A DNA stretch of 64,000 nucleotides from Polyangium jinanense (GTDB taxonomy: Bacteria > Myxococcota > Polyangia > Polyangiales > Polyangiaceae), in NCBI RefSeq assembly GCF_028435365.1, contig NZ_JAGTJJ010000046.1, positions 28,178-92,177 on the forward strand, given 5' to 3'. The translations under genes were made by a program, and so were the position numbers. Under the pieces are notes generated by a model. The model saw nothing but the letters and a program-made list of their open reading frames with translations. It did no database searches and had not been told where the DNA came from. Shown here one piece after another: positions 1 through 8,643 of this stretch (position 1 is the first letter of the stretch; each line of letters begins with the position of its first letter).

Positions 1-379
1 GCGGGTAATACGCGGGATGGCCGAGCACGACGACCGCGCCGTGCCCGGCCCCCCGCAGCCGTTCGAGCCCCTCGCGAATGAGCACGCTGCCAATGCCCTT
101 CCGGTGCCATGCGGGCAGCACGGCCATCGGAGCGAGCCCCTGCGCGATCTCGCGGCTGCCATCTCGGTCGATCTCGACGGGCGAAAACAGGACGTGGCCA
201 ACGACGTGTCCGTCTTGCTCCGCGACGAGCGAAAGCGTGATGGCCCCGGATCGGCGAAGCGCGTCGACGAGCGACGCCTCCTCGGGACGACCGAACGCGC
301 ATTCGTTCACGTTGCGCACGGCGGCGATGTCGGCGGGGAGTTCGGGGCGTACGAGGAGGGGGCTCACGGGGGCGAGCAT
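1..379 (-). CDS. GNAT family N-acetyltransferase (YhbS-like), 3' end outside window
   Basis: The minus-strand frame opens with ATG at 379 and runs off the left edge, giving about 126 residues. The sequence reads as a GNAT acetyltransferase of the YhbS type: an N-terminal beta strand with acidic residues (LVRPELPADIAAVRNVNECAF), a central strand VGHVLFSPVEI, then LAPMAVLPAWHRKGIGSVLI, which carries the acetyl-CoA pyrophosphate-binding R/Q-x-x-G-x-G/A pattern (RKGIGS), followed by AVVVLGHPAYYP. Such enzymes move an acetyl group from acetyl-CoA to an amine; the substrate cannot be told from sequence. The C-terminal part is missing because the window ends, not because the gene is broken. Confidence 0.85.
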   Translation of the reverse strand, partial: MLAPVSPLLVRPELPADIAAVRNVNECAFGRPEEASLVDALRRSGAITLSLVAEQDGHVVGHVLFSPVEIDRDGSREIAQGLAPMAVLPAWHRKGIGSVLIREGLERLRGAGHGAVVVLGHPAYYP

Positions 380-478
380 TGCGCAAGACGGGAACGTTTG
401 CAACCGCCTGCCGCGGGTCCACCGACGTGCGTCGCGGGGAGGTCTTTCTTTTGGCCCGAGGCCAGGGTAGTGGAAGGC

Positions 479-1216
479 GTGAGTTACGAATCCGGCCTCG
501 AAGGCTCCCTCGCGATCGACCCGCCGCCCGACCCCGCGCTCGTCCCCGATCTCCGGGCTGCGGTCGACGCCATCGCGGCCCTGCCCGGCGTCAAACCGGG
601 GCACGCCTCGACCTGGCGCCTCACGCCCCTCGGCGGCGGGCTCGTGAACGAGCAGGCATTCGACTGGGAAGTGCAGGTCGAATGGCTCCGGCGCATTTTG
701 GCCGAGGTCTTCGCGCCTCGCGGTTTGTCCCTCATGGGCAAACTCGAAGCCATCGGGGAGGACGACGAATCCCTCGCCGTCGTGCGTGTCGATGCCTCCG
801 GCATCGTGGTCGAGACCATCGAAGGAGAGCCGGACGATCCCGAGGGGTGGATCGATTTGCTGAAGAACGGGAGCGAGGAAGAGCGAGCGATCGCCGCCGA
901 ACAGCTCGGGGCCTACGACGAGGACGTCGCGGTCCCGGCCCTCACCCGCGCGCTCACGGATCCGAGCGGGGACGTGCGCCGGCGCGCGCTCGAAACGCTC
1001 GGCCAATTCGAAAAATCCGCGCTCCCGGCGCTCGATGCCGTCATCGGCTGTCTTTCCGACGAAAACCCCTTCGTTCGTTACTGGGCCACCTTCGCGCTCG
1101 GGCGCATGGGAAGCCTGGCGGCGCCGGCGCTTGGTCGCCTCGAAGAGCTGACGCGTGACACGGCCGAGGGCCCGCGTTATGGCGCGATCGACGCCCTTCG
1201 GCGAATTCGGTCCTGA
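479..1216 (+). CDS. HEAT-repeat protein, 245 aa
   Basis: An open frame extends upstream to position 17, but the part before about 470 is antisense to the acetyltransferase. The likely start is GTG at 479 (MSYESGLEGS), just after the divergent gene. The N-terminal 110 residues form an unassigned domain. The C-terminal half holds two to three HEAT/PBS-lyase-like repeats (SEEERAIAAEQLGAYDEDVAVPAL, DPSGDVRRRALETLGQF, DENPFVRYWATFALGRMG are the helical repeat cores). These repeats stack as helix pairs and normally bind proteins. No enzyme motif is visible. It is probably a cytoplasmic adaptor; the partner is unknown. Confidence 0.72.
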   Translation: MSYESGLEGSLAIDPPPDPALVPDLRAAVDAIAALPGVKPGHASTWRLTPLGGGLVNEQAFDWEVQVEWLRRILAEVFAPRGLSLMGKLEAIGEDDESLAVVRVDASGIVVETIEGEPDDPEGWIDLLKNGSEEERAIAAEQLGAYDEDVAVPALTRALTDPSGDVRRRALETLGQFEKSALPALDAVIGCLSDENPFVRYWATFALGRMGSLAAPALGRLEELTRDTAEGPRYGAIDALRRIRS

Positions 1217-1249
1217 AGAATCACGCGTGAACCATCCTGCTTCGAATGT

Positions 1250-2263
1250 TCACGTGGCCCCGGCCCGCGCCCGCCACGCGGCCAGAATTCGTTGCTCCTT
1301 GTCTTCGTCGATGCCGAGCTTGGGCAGCTCGGGCCGAGGCCGCGCTTGCCAGCCCGTGCGCATCAGCGCCCACGTGTCCGCGATCGTCTCGATCATCGGG
1401 CGGCAACGAAGCCCGAGCTGTTCGGCGCGCGGGACGGCCATTTGCCACGCGGCGCTGCACTCTGCGTCCATCGGCGCCCAGATCGGGAGCTCGCTCCACG
1501 GCTTGACGTCGTGCGCGAGGAGGAAATCGTCGTCGACCCACACGAGGCGCGCCGCGCTCTCCGTGACCTTCGCGCATTCCGAAAGGAGAGACCCGAACGT
1601 CGGATGGCCAGAAGGCCCGGCGACATTGAGCGCGCCGCCTTCGCCGCGTTCCAGGAGGTCCACGGTCAATCTCGCGACATCACGAGCATCGACGAGCTGC
1701 ATAGGCACGTCGGGCGCTCCCGGCGCGAGCACCTCACCGCCGCGGGCGATCCGCGAAAGCCACCAAGGGAGCCGACCGACGTCCTCGTACGGCCCCACGA
1801 TCACGCCCAGCCGCAAGAGCAACGCAGCCTCCCCATAATGCTCGACGACGGCCCGCTCGCACCCGGCCTTGAGCGTTCCATAATCGCCGTCATCGGGGCC
1901 AGCATCCGGCGCGCAATCGTACACACGGCTCGTTTCGTCGACAGGGAGCCGCGGCCGATCGACATAGACGGATGCTGTCGAGGCAAACGCATACACCGGG
2001 GCGACCTCGCGCAGCACGGCGGCAGCCTGATTGACCACACGCGGTACGTACCCGCTCGTATCCACCACCGCGTCCCAGCGCCCGGCCCGCAGTCGTTCGA
2101 GATCGGCCCGCTCGGTCCGGTCGCCGCGAATCACCTCCACGCCGGGGGGATCGGAAAAACTTCGGCCGCGGTTGAACGTGGTCACGTGGTGATCACGCCC
2201 GAGCGCCTCCGTCACGATCGTTCGACCGAGAAATGCCGTACCGCCGAGAACGAGGATCCGCAT
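1250..2263 (-). CDS. NAD-dependent epimerase/dehydratase family protein
   Basis: 337 residues from ATG at 2263. It begins with the Rossmann NAD(P) motif GGTAFLG (glycine-rich loop after MRILVL) and continues as an extended short-chain dehydrogenase: ASTASVYV holds the catalytic serine region, and the usual YxxxK is replaced by DYGTLKAGCE, which still gives Y-x-x-x-K (YGTLK). The C-terminal substrate region contains DARDVARLTVDLLERG and GALNVAGP, typical of SDR family members resembling isoflavone-reductase/nucleotide-sugar epimerases. Substrate unknown; a sugar nucleotide or related metabolite is likely. The same-frame open reading runs much further upstream (to 3403) but that part crosses a structured repeat and is not coding. 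The start overlaps by two bases the start of the broken DUF4419 gene on the other strand. Confidence 0.85.
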   Translation of the reverse strand: MRILVLGGTAFLGRTIVTEALGRDHHVTTFNRGRSFSDPPGVEVIRGDRTERADLERLRAGRWDAVVDTSGYVPRVVNQAAAVLREVAPVYAFASTASVYVDRPRLPVDETSRVYDCAPDAGPDDGDYGTLKAGCERAVVEHYGEAALLLRLGVIVGPYEDVGRLPWWLSRIARGGEVLAPGAPDVPMQLVDARDVARLTVDLLERGEGGALNVAGPSGHPTFGSLLSECAKVTESAARLVWVDDDFLLAHDVKPWSELPIWAPMDAECSAAWQMAVPRAEQLGLRCRPMIETIADTWALMRTGWQARPRPELPKLGIDEDKEQRILAAWRARAGAT

Positions 2264-2438
2264 GCCGACACCATGGCCCGTCGGGCCCGAGATGCCAAGC
2301 TTGGCCGATCCGGACCTTCCCGTGGTCGACCACGGTCCGACCCACGCGCTCCTCGGCGCTGTCCACCTCGCGTTCGCACAGCACCGGCCGCTCGTGCTCT
2401 CGCCCGACGCGGTATGGTTGACCATCGCGCAGGGCGTC
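2262..2438 (+). pseudogene. DUF4419 gene fragment cut off by a hairpin repeat
   Basis: The first 59 codons read as the start of a DUF4419 protein: HGPTHALLGAVHLAFAQHR, then LVLSPDAVWLTIAQG, the family's best conserved block. Homology stops at about 2433-2438, exactly where the repeat element R1 begins; the frame then runs through hairpin sequence and ends at a stop at 2607-2609. Behind the repeat a short frame in the same phase (2783-2915) ends in a proline- and lysine-rich tail (DVLAEWYFLPPPPPRKKKRP); it may be the remains of the 3' end of this or another gene. Family members are usually several hundred residues long, so this copy cannot be functional. The role of DUF4419 proteins is unknown to me. 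Confidence 0.7.
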
Positions 2439-2782
2439 GCGCCGGGGCGCTGCCCCGGGCCCCGCGGGGGCTGTTCGCCCCTCGACCCGAACCAGGGCCA
2501 GCCCTGGACCATTTGGGGAAGAACTGCGCGATGCGCAGTTCTTCCCACAGGCCGCTGGCAAGACCGCGAAGGAGCGTTGCACGCCGGCGACGGGCGCGTG
2601 GCCCGTTGAACCGTCAGCGTTGCCGTCTTGGTTGGCAGGATCTTCGTTCGTCTTGACCTGGCCTGTTCGATGAACTGCGCGGGAGCGCAGTTCATCGACC
2701 CCGGGTCCAGCGCTTGCGCTGGTCCGGGTCCAGGGGTGGACAACCCCTGGTGGGGCCTGGGGCAAAGCCCCAGCGAGGCGCC
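2433..2782 (+). repeat. Hairpin repeat element R1 (A-half first)
   Basis: About 350 bp, non-coding. It begins with GGCGTCGCGCC and ends with GAGGCGCC, a rough terminal inverted repeat. Each end consists of successive hairpins. Left half: GGGGC..GCCCC stems, CCAGGG/CCCTGG (around 2492-2507), and the 27-bp perfect palindrome at 2518-2544 (GAAGAACTGCGC, loop GAT, then its complement). Right half: the related palindrome at 2669-2696 (GATGAACTGCGC with loop GGGA), CCAGCG/CGCTGG (2707-2722), CAGGGGT/ACCCCTG and GGGGC/GCCCC. The middle (about 2550-2665) is less structured. The element interrupts the DUF4419 gene on its left and precedes the convergent HEAT gene on its right. Confidence 0.9.
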
Positions 2783-2922
2783 TCCCAGATTATTGACCCG
2801 AGCCCTCGACAGCGGCGGCGCCACGGATCTGCCCGAGGACGGTCGATTGCGCGACGTGCTTGCGGAGTGGTATTTCTTGCCCCCGCCGCCGCCTCGGAAG
2901 AAAAAGCGCCCCTGAGAATCCC

Positions 2923-5900
2923 TCAAGGCGGAAACACGAATCGCGCGGGCCCCGCGACGCCGGGCGCAGGGTCTTTCTGGTAATGGGCGAGCCGCGCGCG
3001 GCGCTCCTCCGTCCAGCCATTCTGGGGGGACGCGGCCTGAACGAGCGCGGCGAGCGCGATCCGGCGGAGCCTCCAGTCGGATTGCCCCCGCAGCGCCTCC
3101 TCCACGCGGCCCGGATGCACGGAGGTGCGCACCGCGTCGATCGCGGCCTCCAGCGCCTCGCGGTAGAGCCAGTCCTTCTTCGAAAGCGCGATCAGCGCGG
3201 AGCTGAGCTCCTTCGCGTCCCAGAGGCGCGAACCGAGAGAGAGATGATACGGCGTCGTCCAGGGGTTTTCTGCGAGCGCCGCGACGAACTCGGTCGCGAC
3301 CTGCACGTGCATGTGCGACGCATACGGACCGAGGCGCGACGAGATCACGGGCAGGAACGCGAGGAGGTGCTGACCTCGCGGCAAGAGCTCCTTCAATCGC
3401 CACGAGACGGTTTTCACCTCCGAGGCCGACATCCGCTGCAGGACCGCCGCGAGCGCGTGCGCCGCCTCGTCGTGCGAAGCAGCGCCGAGGTGCGCGAGCA
3501 AGCGCTTGAAGAGCGAGCGATTCGAATCACGCAGCGGCAAGTAGGCCGCGCGCTTCAGCAGATCGATCCGCGCCTCCGGCTCCGCGCGCCCGAGGATCGT
3601 CGAAAGCAGCCCGACGACCCGCTCCTCCGCCGCGGTCGAGAGCCTGCCGAGCGGAATATCCGCGAGCTTTGACGCCACGATCCAGTCAGGGTCGTGCACG
3701 GCCTTCTCGAAAACGGCCCAGGTCTGGTTTTTTTCAAGGTGATCCCACAGCGCCCGGAGAAGCGCAATCCGCACGTCTCGGTGCGTCCCGGGTTTGTCGA
3801 GGCGCAGGAGATCCTCGTAGGCGTCGTCGCCGCCGATTTCGCCGAGCAGCCGGACGACCTCTTTCGCGACGGTGACCTTGGTCGTCGGGACCGCGCGGAG
3901 CTCCGCGAGGACCTCGGCGCGCTCGAGCTCCGAAAAGACCTTCCGGAACGCATAAATCGCCCAGCGCGCCCGATCGTCGCCGAGCGCCTCGATGAGCACC
4001 GGCACGCCCTGGCGCGCGTCGAGCCACGGGAGCCCGCGGATGGCCATTTCGCGTACAGGCTGGCGAGGATCCGAGGCGAACGGCAGGATCGACGTCGCGT
4101 CCGCGAACGCGAGGCGCACGAGCGTGGTGATGGCGAACCGGAGCGTCGGGACGTCGCGCGTCTCGTCCTTCAAGACCGACACGAGCGCATCCGCATACGT
4201 GCGCTGCTGGAGCGCCGTCCACCGCCCGTGACCGACCTCGAATTGAATGATCCAGCTCGTGCGACCCGTGGCGTTGCGGCCCTTCATCGGCTGCGCCGAG
4301 AGGAGCGCGGGGCTCAGGAGATCCTGCCTGCGAAGGCTGACATACCGGGCGACCAAAGGAAGGAGGACAAAACTCTCGTCTTCGCGGAGGAGCTCGGGGA
4401 CGAGGCGCGTGAAGCGGCGCCTTTCGTGCGTGTCGAGCAATCCCAGGGCCGCGGCGGCGACGCCCGCGAACGGAAGCTCGCGCGCGAGCCGCTCCAATGC
4501 GTCGAGCAGCGGAGTCACGGCGCCGAGCCGCACACCGAGGCTCTGCGCGAGCGCAATGACGGAGCCCGCGCGCTCCTGCGTGGCCCAGCCCGCGGCAAGC
4601 TGGGCGAGGGCAGGGGAGAGGCGCTCGGCGTCCTTTTTGGTGAGCCCGTCCCCGAGCCCCCATGTGGAGACGGAGCCACGCACGGCCAAGAGCCGCGTGA
4701 TCCATTGCGCGCCCCAGGCCCCGTCGACGCGGAACAGGCGCACGACGAGGCGCTCGACGGCGGACGCGGTGGCCGAGGAGAGATCCGCAGCGTCGAGGGC
4801 GTCCTGCACGACCGCGCCGACGGCTTCGAGGTGCTCGGGGCCGAACGTGGCCACGCGAAGCGCGCCCAGCGCTTCGATCATGCTCTTCCGGACCGGATCC
4901 TGCTCGAACTTGCGCGCCTTGATGTTGGCGATCGCGTCGCCGAGCGCGGGTTTGTCGTGGCGTACGCTCGAAAGGAGAATCGATTGTGCCCGCGCTCGCT
5001 CTTCTCCCTCCGGGTGTCCGAGCCACGGGGCGAGCACCTGCTTCGCCTCGGCGAAGGACAAGAGGCCCGCGTAGACGATGCGCTGTTCGGGCTTCGAGGT
5101 CAGCGCCGGGCACCGTTCGAGGTGGCGCCTCGCCTCGCGCTCTCGCAAATCCCGCGGGAGCCAATCGAGGACGTGCGCGGGAATCGTGCCATCCGTCCCT
5201 TGCGCCGCGCGCGACCAGCGATCGAACGCTCGCTCGCGGACGTTCTCCTCTTCGGCCGATTCCGCCTTGAAATACCGGAACAGGAACGCGCCGAAACCGC
5301 CTCGGCCTCCCTGGACGAACGCGCGGAGGACGGCCTTCTGCTCGTCCGTCGAGAGCCGGAGGAACCAGCGAATGCCCTGTTTGCCGTCGCCGACTGTGCT
5401 CCATGCATTTCGGATGAGGTAATCGAGCCGCTCGGGGCCGAGATATCTCGCGACCTTGTCGAAGCGGACGACGCCAAACGCGCCCGGCGCGTGCGTGGGC
5501 CTTCCGCTCTCGTGGCGCGCCTTCAGGAGATCGAAGGTCTCGCGCGGGCGGGCGCGGACGAGGTGGCCGAGCGCCCGTGCGAACAGATTCGGCTGCTCGC
5601 CGCGGTCGAAGAGCGCCTGCATGAGCTTCAGCGTGCAATCCGGCGCGCGCTTCGCGAGGCCCGGGAGCTCGTCATAAAGGCGATGACGCTGCCGGGGATG
5701 GACGGTGTCGCTGCGCTGCAGATCCGCGAGGAACCAGGCCGCGGCGAAGCTCGCATGCCGCGAGCACAGGCGCCACCAGGCAATGGGGCCGCCCCCCTCG
5801 ACGAGGTGTTTCATGAAGCCGGAGACGAATGCCTCGGTGCCGAACGGCAGAAGGTCGATGACGAGCCGCTCTTGGCCCTCTTTCATGCGGGCCGCGAGAA

Positions 5901-6288
5901 ACGTGTCGACGACCGCCGTGCGCCTTTTTCGCACGAGCGCGGCGATGGTGCGGCAGAGGATCCGCTTCTCGACGATCGTGTCGAGGGCGCGCGCGGCCTG
6001 CGTATCGTCGCAGAACACGGCCACCATGCGGCTCGCCCGGCGGCGGACGGTGCGCGAGGCGTCGGAGAGTCCCTCGAGAATCCACGTCCCCTCGCGGCTC
6101 CTGAACACGGACCAGAGCGCGAGGACACGCTCGTAAATCTCGGGGCTCCCGTGAAGCTCGGCGAGCGTCCTTCGAGCATCCGCGTCCCCCTGGGCCGCCT
6201 TGCGCCCGACGTCGATGACGCGGCCGATGCGCCCATTGTTGGTGAGAGGCTCGATCTCGGCGAGGAGCGTGGCTTTCGTCATCGACAT
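2923..6288 (-). CDS. Large HEAT-repeat protein, 1121 aa
   Basis: Starts at ATG 6288 (MSMTKATLLAEIEPL) and spans 1121 residues, almost entirely alpha-helical repeats. HEAT-like units are clear near the N-terminus (SEIYERVLALWSVF, SDASRTVRRRASRMVAVFCDD) and in the second half (DPRQPVREMAIRGLPWLDA, VPVLIEALGDDRARWAIYAF, AKEVVRLLGEIGGDDAYEDL). There is no signal peptide, membrane segment or catalytic motif. A less repetitive stretch lies in the middle, around residues 280-420, with LDYLIRNAWSTVGDGKQGIRW. The shape suggests a cytoplasmic scaffold or sensor. It is transcribed alone, towards repeat R1. The long antisense frames on the plus strand are shadows caused by high GC. I do not recognise a named family. 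Confidence 0.85.
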   Translation of the reverse strand: MSMTKATLLAEIEPLTNNGRIGRVIDVGRKAAQGDADARRTLAELHGSPEIYERVLALWSVFRSREGTWILEGLSDASRTVRRRASRMVAVFCDDTQAARALDTIVEKRILCRTIAALVRKRRTAVVDTFLAARMKEGQERLVIDLLPFGTEAFVSGFMKHLVEGGGPIAWWRLCSRHASFAAAWFLADLQRSDTVHPRQRHRLYDELPGLAKRAPDCTLKLMQALFDRGEQPNLFARALGHLVRARPRETFDLLKARHESGRPTHAPGAFGVVRFDKVARYLGPERLDYLIRNAWSTVGDGKQGIRWFLRLSTDEQKAVLRAFVQGGRGGFGAFLFRYFKAESAEEENVRERAFDRWSRAAQGTDGTIPAHVLDWLPRDLREREARRHLERCPALTSKPEQRIVYAGLLSFAEAKQVLAPWLGHPEGEERARAQSILLSSVRHDKPALGDAIANIKARKFEQDPVRKSMIEALGALRVATFGPEHLEAVGAVVQDALDAADLSSATASAVERLVVRLFRVDGAWGAQWITRLLAVRGSVSTWGLGDGLTKKDAERLSPALAQLAAGWATQERAGSVIALAQSLGVRLGAVTPLLDALERLARELPFAGVAAAALGLLDTHERRRFTRLVPELLREDESFVLLPLVARYVSLRRQDLLSPALLSAQPMKGRNATGRTSWIIQFEVGHGRWTALQQRTYADALVSVLKDETRDVPTLRFAITTLVRLAFADATSILPFASDPRQPVREMAIRGLPWLDARQGVPVLIEALGDDRARWAIYAFRKVFSELERAEVLAELRAVPTTKVTVAKEVVRLLGEIGGDDAYEDLLRLDKPGTHRDVRIALLRALWDHLEKNQTWAVFEKAVHDPDWIVASKLADIPLGRLSTAAEERVVGLLSTILGRAEPEARIDLLKRAAYLPLRDSNRSLFKRLLAHLGAASHDEAAHALAAVLQRMSASEVKTVSWRLKELLPRGQHLLAFLPVISSRLGPYASHMHVQVATEFVAALAENPWTTPYHLSLGSRLWDAKELSSALIALSKKDWLYREALEAAIDAVRTSVHPGRVEEALRGQSDWRLRRIALAALVQAASPQNGWTEERRARLAHYQKDPAPGVAGPARFVFPP

Positions 6289-6333
6289 CGTGGTGGGGGA
6301 TGATACGGGTTTTCGACGAGGCGAAAAGAGTCC

Positions 6334-6750
6334 TCACGCCTCCGTTCGAGACATGCTGCCCTGCAAGCCGGCCCCGCGGGCGCGGAAGGCCGCGACGAGC
6401 CCGGCGACGAGCCACGCGGCGAGCGCCACGAGCTCCTGCCACGTGAACGAGCCGGGGACGAAGGGCAAGAGCTTCATGAGCACCAGGGCCGCCGAGACCA
6501 GCATGCCCGCGAGGGCGAGGAGCCGTTGCGACGCCGCCGGCTGCAAACGAAAATAAGCCGCGCACGCGCTCATCCAGCCCACCGCCGACGCCAGCGATCC
6601 GACTTCCGTCACGGGCACGAGAATGGCCTCGCCGAGCAGCGCACCCGCCGCCGTCCAGAGCCCCACGGCGAGCACCGCCACGGACGGCGTGAGGTTTGTC
6701 GGATGAACCTCGGCGAAGCGCGGCTGCGCGCGAGCTGTCCCATGGATCAT
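6334..6750 (-). CDS. Small membrane protein, four predicted helices
   Basis: The open frame begins at 6837, but ATG at 6750 (MIHGTARAQPRF) has a purine-rich GAAGG directly upstream and leaves room for the divergent promoter, so I prefer it; ATG 6774 is the alternative. The 138 residues contain hydrophobic stretches TPSVAVLAVGLWTAAGALL, LASAVGWMSACAAYF, LLALAGMLVSAALVLMKLL and LVALAAWLVAGLVAAF, so it is an inner-membrane protein with four helices. The C-terminus is short and polar. No functional motif is visible. It is divergent from the GT-C-like gene at 6861 and could share its promoter region. Confidence 0.6.
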   Translation of the reverse strand: MIHGTARAQPRFAEVHPTNLTPSVAVLAVGLWTAAGALLGEAILVPVTEVGSLASAVGWMSACAAYFRLQPAASQRLLALAGMLVSAALVLMKLLPFVPGSFTWQELVALAAWLVAGLVAAFRARGAGLQGSMSRTEA

Positions 6751-6846
6751 CCCCCCTTCGTCGAGGGGGAGCATCGAATCCGGGTTCTCCCGCGCCGTCA
6801 AGGCAGCCGTGCCGCGGCACCTCTGGTCCGCGCGCATCCGATCCCC

Positions 6847-6852
6847 TATACA
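6847..6852 (+). promoter_or_regulatory. Candidate -10 box close to the start codon
   Basis: TATACA lies eight bases before the ATG at 6861. If used as a -10 element the transcript would start at or next to the start codon, giving a nearly leaderless mRNA. The only ribosome-site-like bases upstream are GGTGG. No good -35 box is visible in this GC-rich context, so this is a suggestion only. Confidence 0.3.
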
Positions 6853-6860
6853 CGGTGGCC

Positions 6861-8642
6861 ATGCTGGCCCGCGTCAAGGGATGGCTCACAGGCAGGCGTG
6901 CTCCGCTGCTCGTCGCGCTCCTCGCGATCGTCCTGCTCCTGCCCACGCTCGGGGCCGGGGCGATCATGGACGATCACGCGCACCGGATGGCGTATCATTC
7001 GACGTTCACGCGGCCCGGCGGGCCTCGCGGCGACTGGGATCTCTTCCGCTTCCTCGACGACGATCCCGCCGCGCTCCGTTACCTCCGGGATAACGGCCTG
7101 TGGCCCTGGTGGACCGTCGACGGCTCGAAGCTCGCGTTCCTCCGCCCCCTCGCGTCGCTGTGGCACGCGCTCGATTACCGCGTCTGGCCGAACGCGCACT
7201 GGTTCATGCACGCCGAAAGCGTCCTCGTATTCGCGGCGACGGCGTTTTTCGCAGCGCACCTCTATCGAAGGCTGCTCGGCGCCACGGTCGCCGCGGGGCT
7301 CGCCGCGTTGATCTTCGCGGTCGACGACGCCCATTCGATGGTCATCACCTGGATCGCCAACAGGCACGCGATCCTCTCGACGCTGTTCGGCGTGATCGCG
7401 CTCGTCGCGCATGATCGTGCCCGCAGGGACGGCTGGAAGCCGGGCGTCTTCCTCGCGCCGCTCGCGCTGCTCGGGGCCATGTTCTCCGGGGAGAGCGGAA
7501 TCGGCGCGCTCGCGTATCTCTTTGCCTACGCCATCTTCCTCGATCGCGCGCCCCTGCGAGCCCGCGTGGCCGCGCTCCTCCCGCACGCCGGGGCTGCGCT
7601 GGTCTGGTTCGTCGCATACAAGCTCGGCGGTTATGGCGCGGCCGGCGGCGCATTTTACATCGATCCGCTGCGACAAACGGGGGAGTTCATCCGCGCGGTG
7701 GGTGCGCGTCTGCCGGTGCTCCTCGCCGGGCAGATGGCCGCGCCGCCCGCCGACGTGTGGATGCTCTGGCCGCCGAACGAGACCCGGAGCCTCGTGTCGA
7801 TTTGCCTGCTCGTTTTGCTCGTCGTGGGCGGCGGGATCTTCGCGGTGCTGCGCCGCGATCGCAATGCCGCGTTTTTCGCGCTGGGGATGGTGCTCTCTCT
7901 GCTGCCGACCTGCGCGGTTTGGCCGGGCGACCGGCTCTTGCTCTTCGCGGGGATCGGGGGATCGGGGCTCGTCGCATCGATGCTCACGGCCTCGCGGGAG
8001 CACCTCGGGCGGGCCGCGCGCGTGTACGCGGGCGCGGTGGCCGCGGTCCTCGTGCTCTTCCACCTCGTGCTCGCGCCCTTGCTGCTGCCGCTGCGGGCGT
8101 GGTCGACGGGATCGATGCTGCACGGATTCACCGAGCGGGCGATCGCGAGCATGCCCAGGATGGACGGGGCCGAGGGACGGACGCTCGTGGTGGTGAGCGC
8201 GCCCGACAGCGTGCTCGTGAATACGGTCATGGCGGCTTGGATCAACGAGAATGCGCCGTTGCCCTCGGAGCTCCGCGTGCTCTCGACGTCCGTCGGCGGG
8301 ACGCTGAAGGTCGGCCGTGTGGACGATCGCACGCTGTCGGTGACGCTCTCGGACGGGTTTTTCCGTGATCCGACGGCGACCGTGTTCCGGGATACGGAAA
8401 AGGCCCCTCTGCGCGTGGGAGACCGCGTCCCGGTCGGGGCCATGGCGGCGGAGATCGTGTCCGTGACCGAGGATGGCAAGTTGCCTTCGCGAATCGATTT
8501 CCATTTCGATCGGTCGCTGGACGATCCGTCGATGGTGTGGGCTGTCTGGGAGAAAACCCGATTCGTGCCGTTCGTGGTGCCGAAGGTAGGGGAGACGAAC
8601 GAGCTTTTGGTCGTGTCGTATCAGACGGCGATTGGCGGGTGA
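6861..8642 (+). CDS. Polytopic membrane protein, GT-C glycosyltransferase-like, 593 aa
   Basis: From ATG 6861. The first helix (about residues 14-34) is followed by MDDHAHR, an Asp-Asp pair in the first periplasmic loop, which is the place where GT-C glycosyltransferases carry their catalytic acidic pair. Roughly ten more hydrophobic helices follow (for example SVLVFAATAFFAAHLY, VAAGLAALIFAVDDAH, SICLLVLLVVGGGIFAVL, ARVYAGAVAAVLVLFHLVLA) up to about residue 430. The last 150 residues form a soluble, probably periplasmic, domain (EGRTLVVVSAPDSVLVNTVM). Such proteins move sugars from polyprenyl-phosphate carriers onto glycans or proteins. The fold assignment rests on topology and the DD pair, not on a family match. 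Upstream in-frame codons from 6696 overlap the divergent gene and are not used. Confidence 0.65.
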   Translation: MLARVKGWLTGRRAPLLVALLAIVLLLPTLGAGAIMDDHAHRMAYHSTFTRPGGPRGDWDLFRFLDDDPAALRYLRDNGLWPWWTVDGSKLAFLRPLASLWHALDYRVWPNAHWFMHAESVLVFAATAFFAAHLYRRLLGATVAAGLAALIFAVDDAHSMVITWIANRHAILSTLFGVIALVAHDRARRDGWKPGVFLAPLALLGAMFSGESGIGALAYLFAYAIFLDRAPLRARVAALLPHAGAALVWFVAYKLGGYGAAGGAFYIDPLRQTGEFIRAVGARLPVLLAGQMAAPPADVWMLWPPNETRSLVSICLLVLLVVGGGIFAVLRRDRNAAFFALGMVLSLLPTCAVWPGDRLLLFAGIGGSGLVASMLTASREHLGRAARVYAGAVAAVLVLFHLVLAPLLLPLRAWSTGSMLHGFTERAIASMPRMDGAEGRTLVVVSAPDSVLVNTVMAAWINENAPLPSELRVLSTSVGGTLKVGRVDDRTLSVTLSDGFFRDPTATVFRDTEKAPLRVGDRVPVGAMAAEIVSVTEDGKLPSRIDFHFDRSLDDPSMVWAVWEKTRFVPFVVPKVGETNELLVVSYQTAIGG

Positions 8643-8643
8643 C

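Noticed and set aside
2433..2782. Integron attC site or phage attachment site for element R1
   Set aside because: No integrase is near, the stems lack attC core sites, and the same element recurs in both orientations with several hairpins per half.
1250..3403. One 717-codon minus-strand protein
   Set aside because: Only the part from 2263 downward is the epimerase. The upstream part runs through hairpin element R1 and an antisense region, so it is an accidental extension.
3694..6303. 869-codon open frame on the plus strand
   Set aside because: It is exactly antisense to the 1121-residue HEAT protein, whose sequence has clear repeats. The plus frame is rich in Arg and Glu without any domain pattern, as expected from a high-GC shadow.
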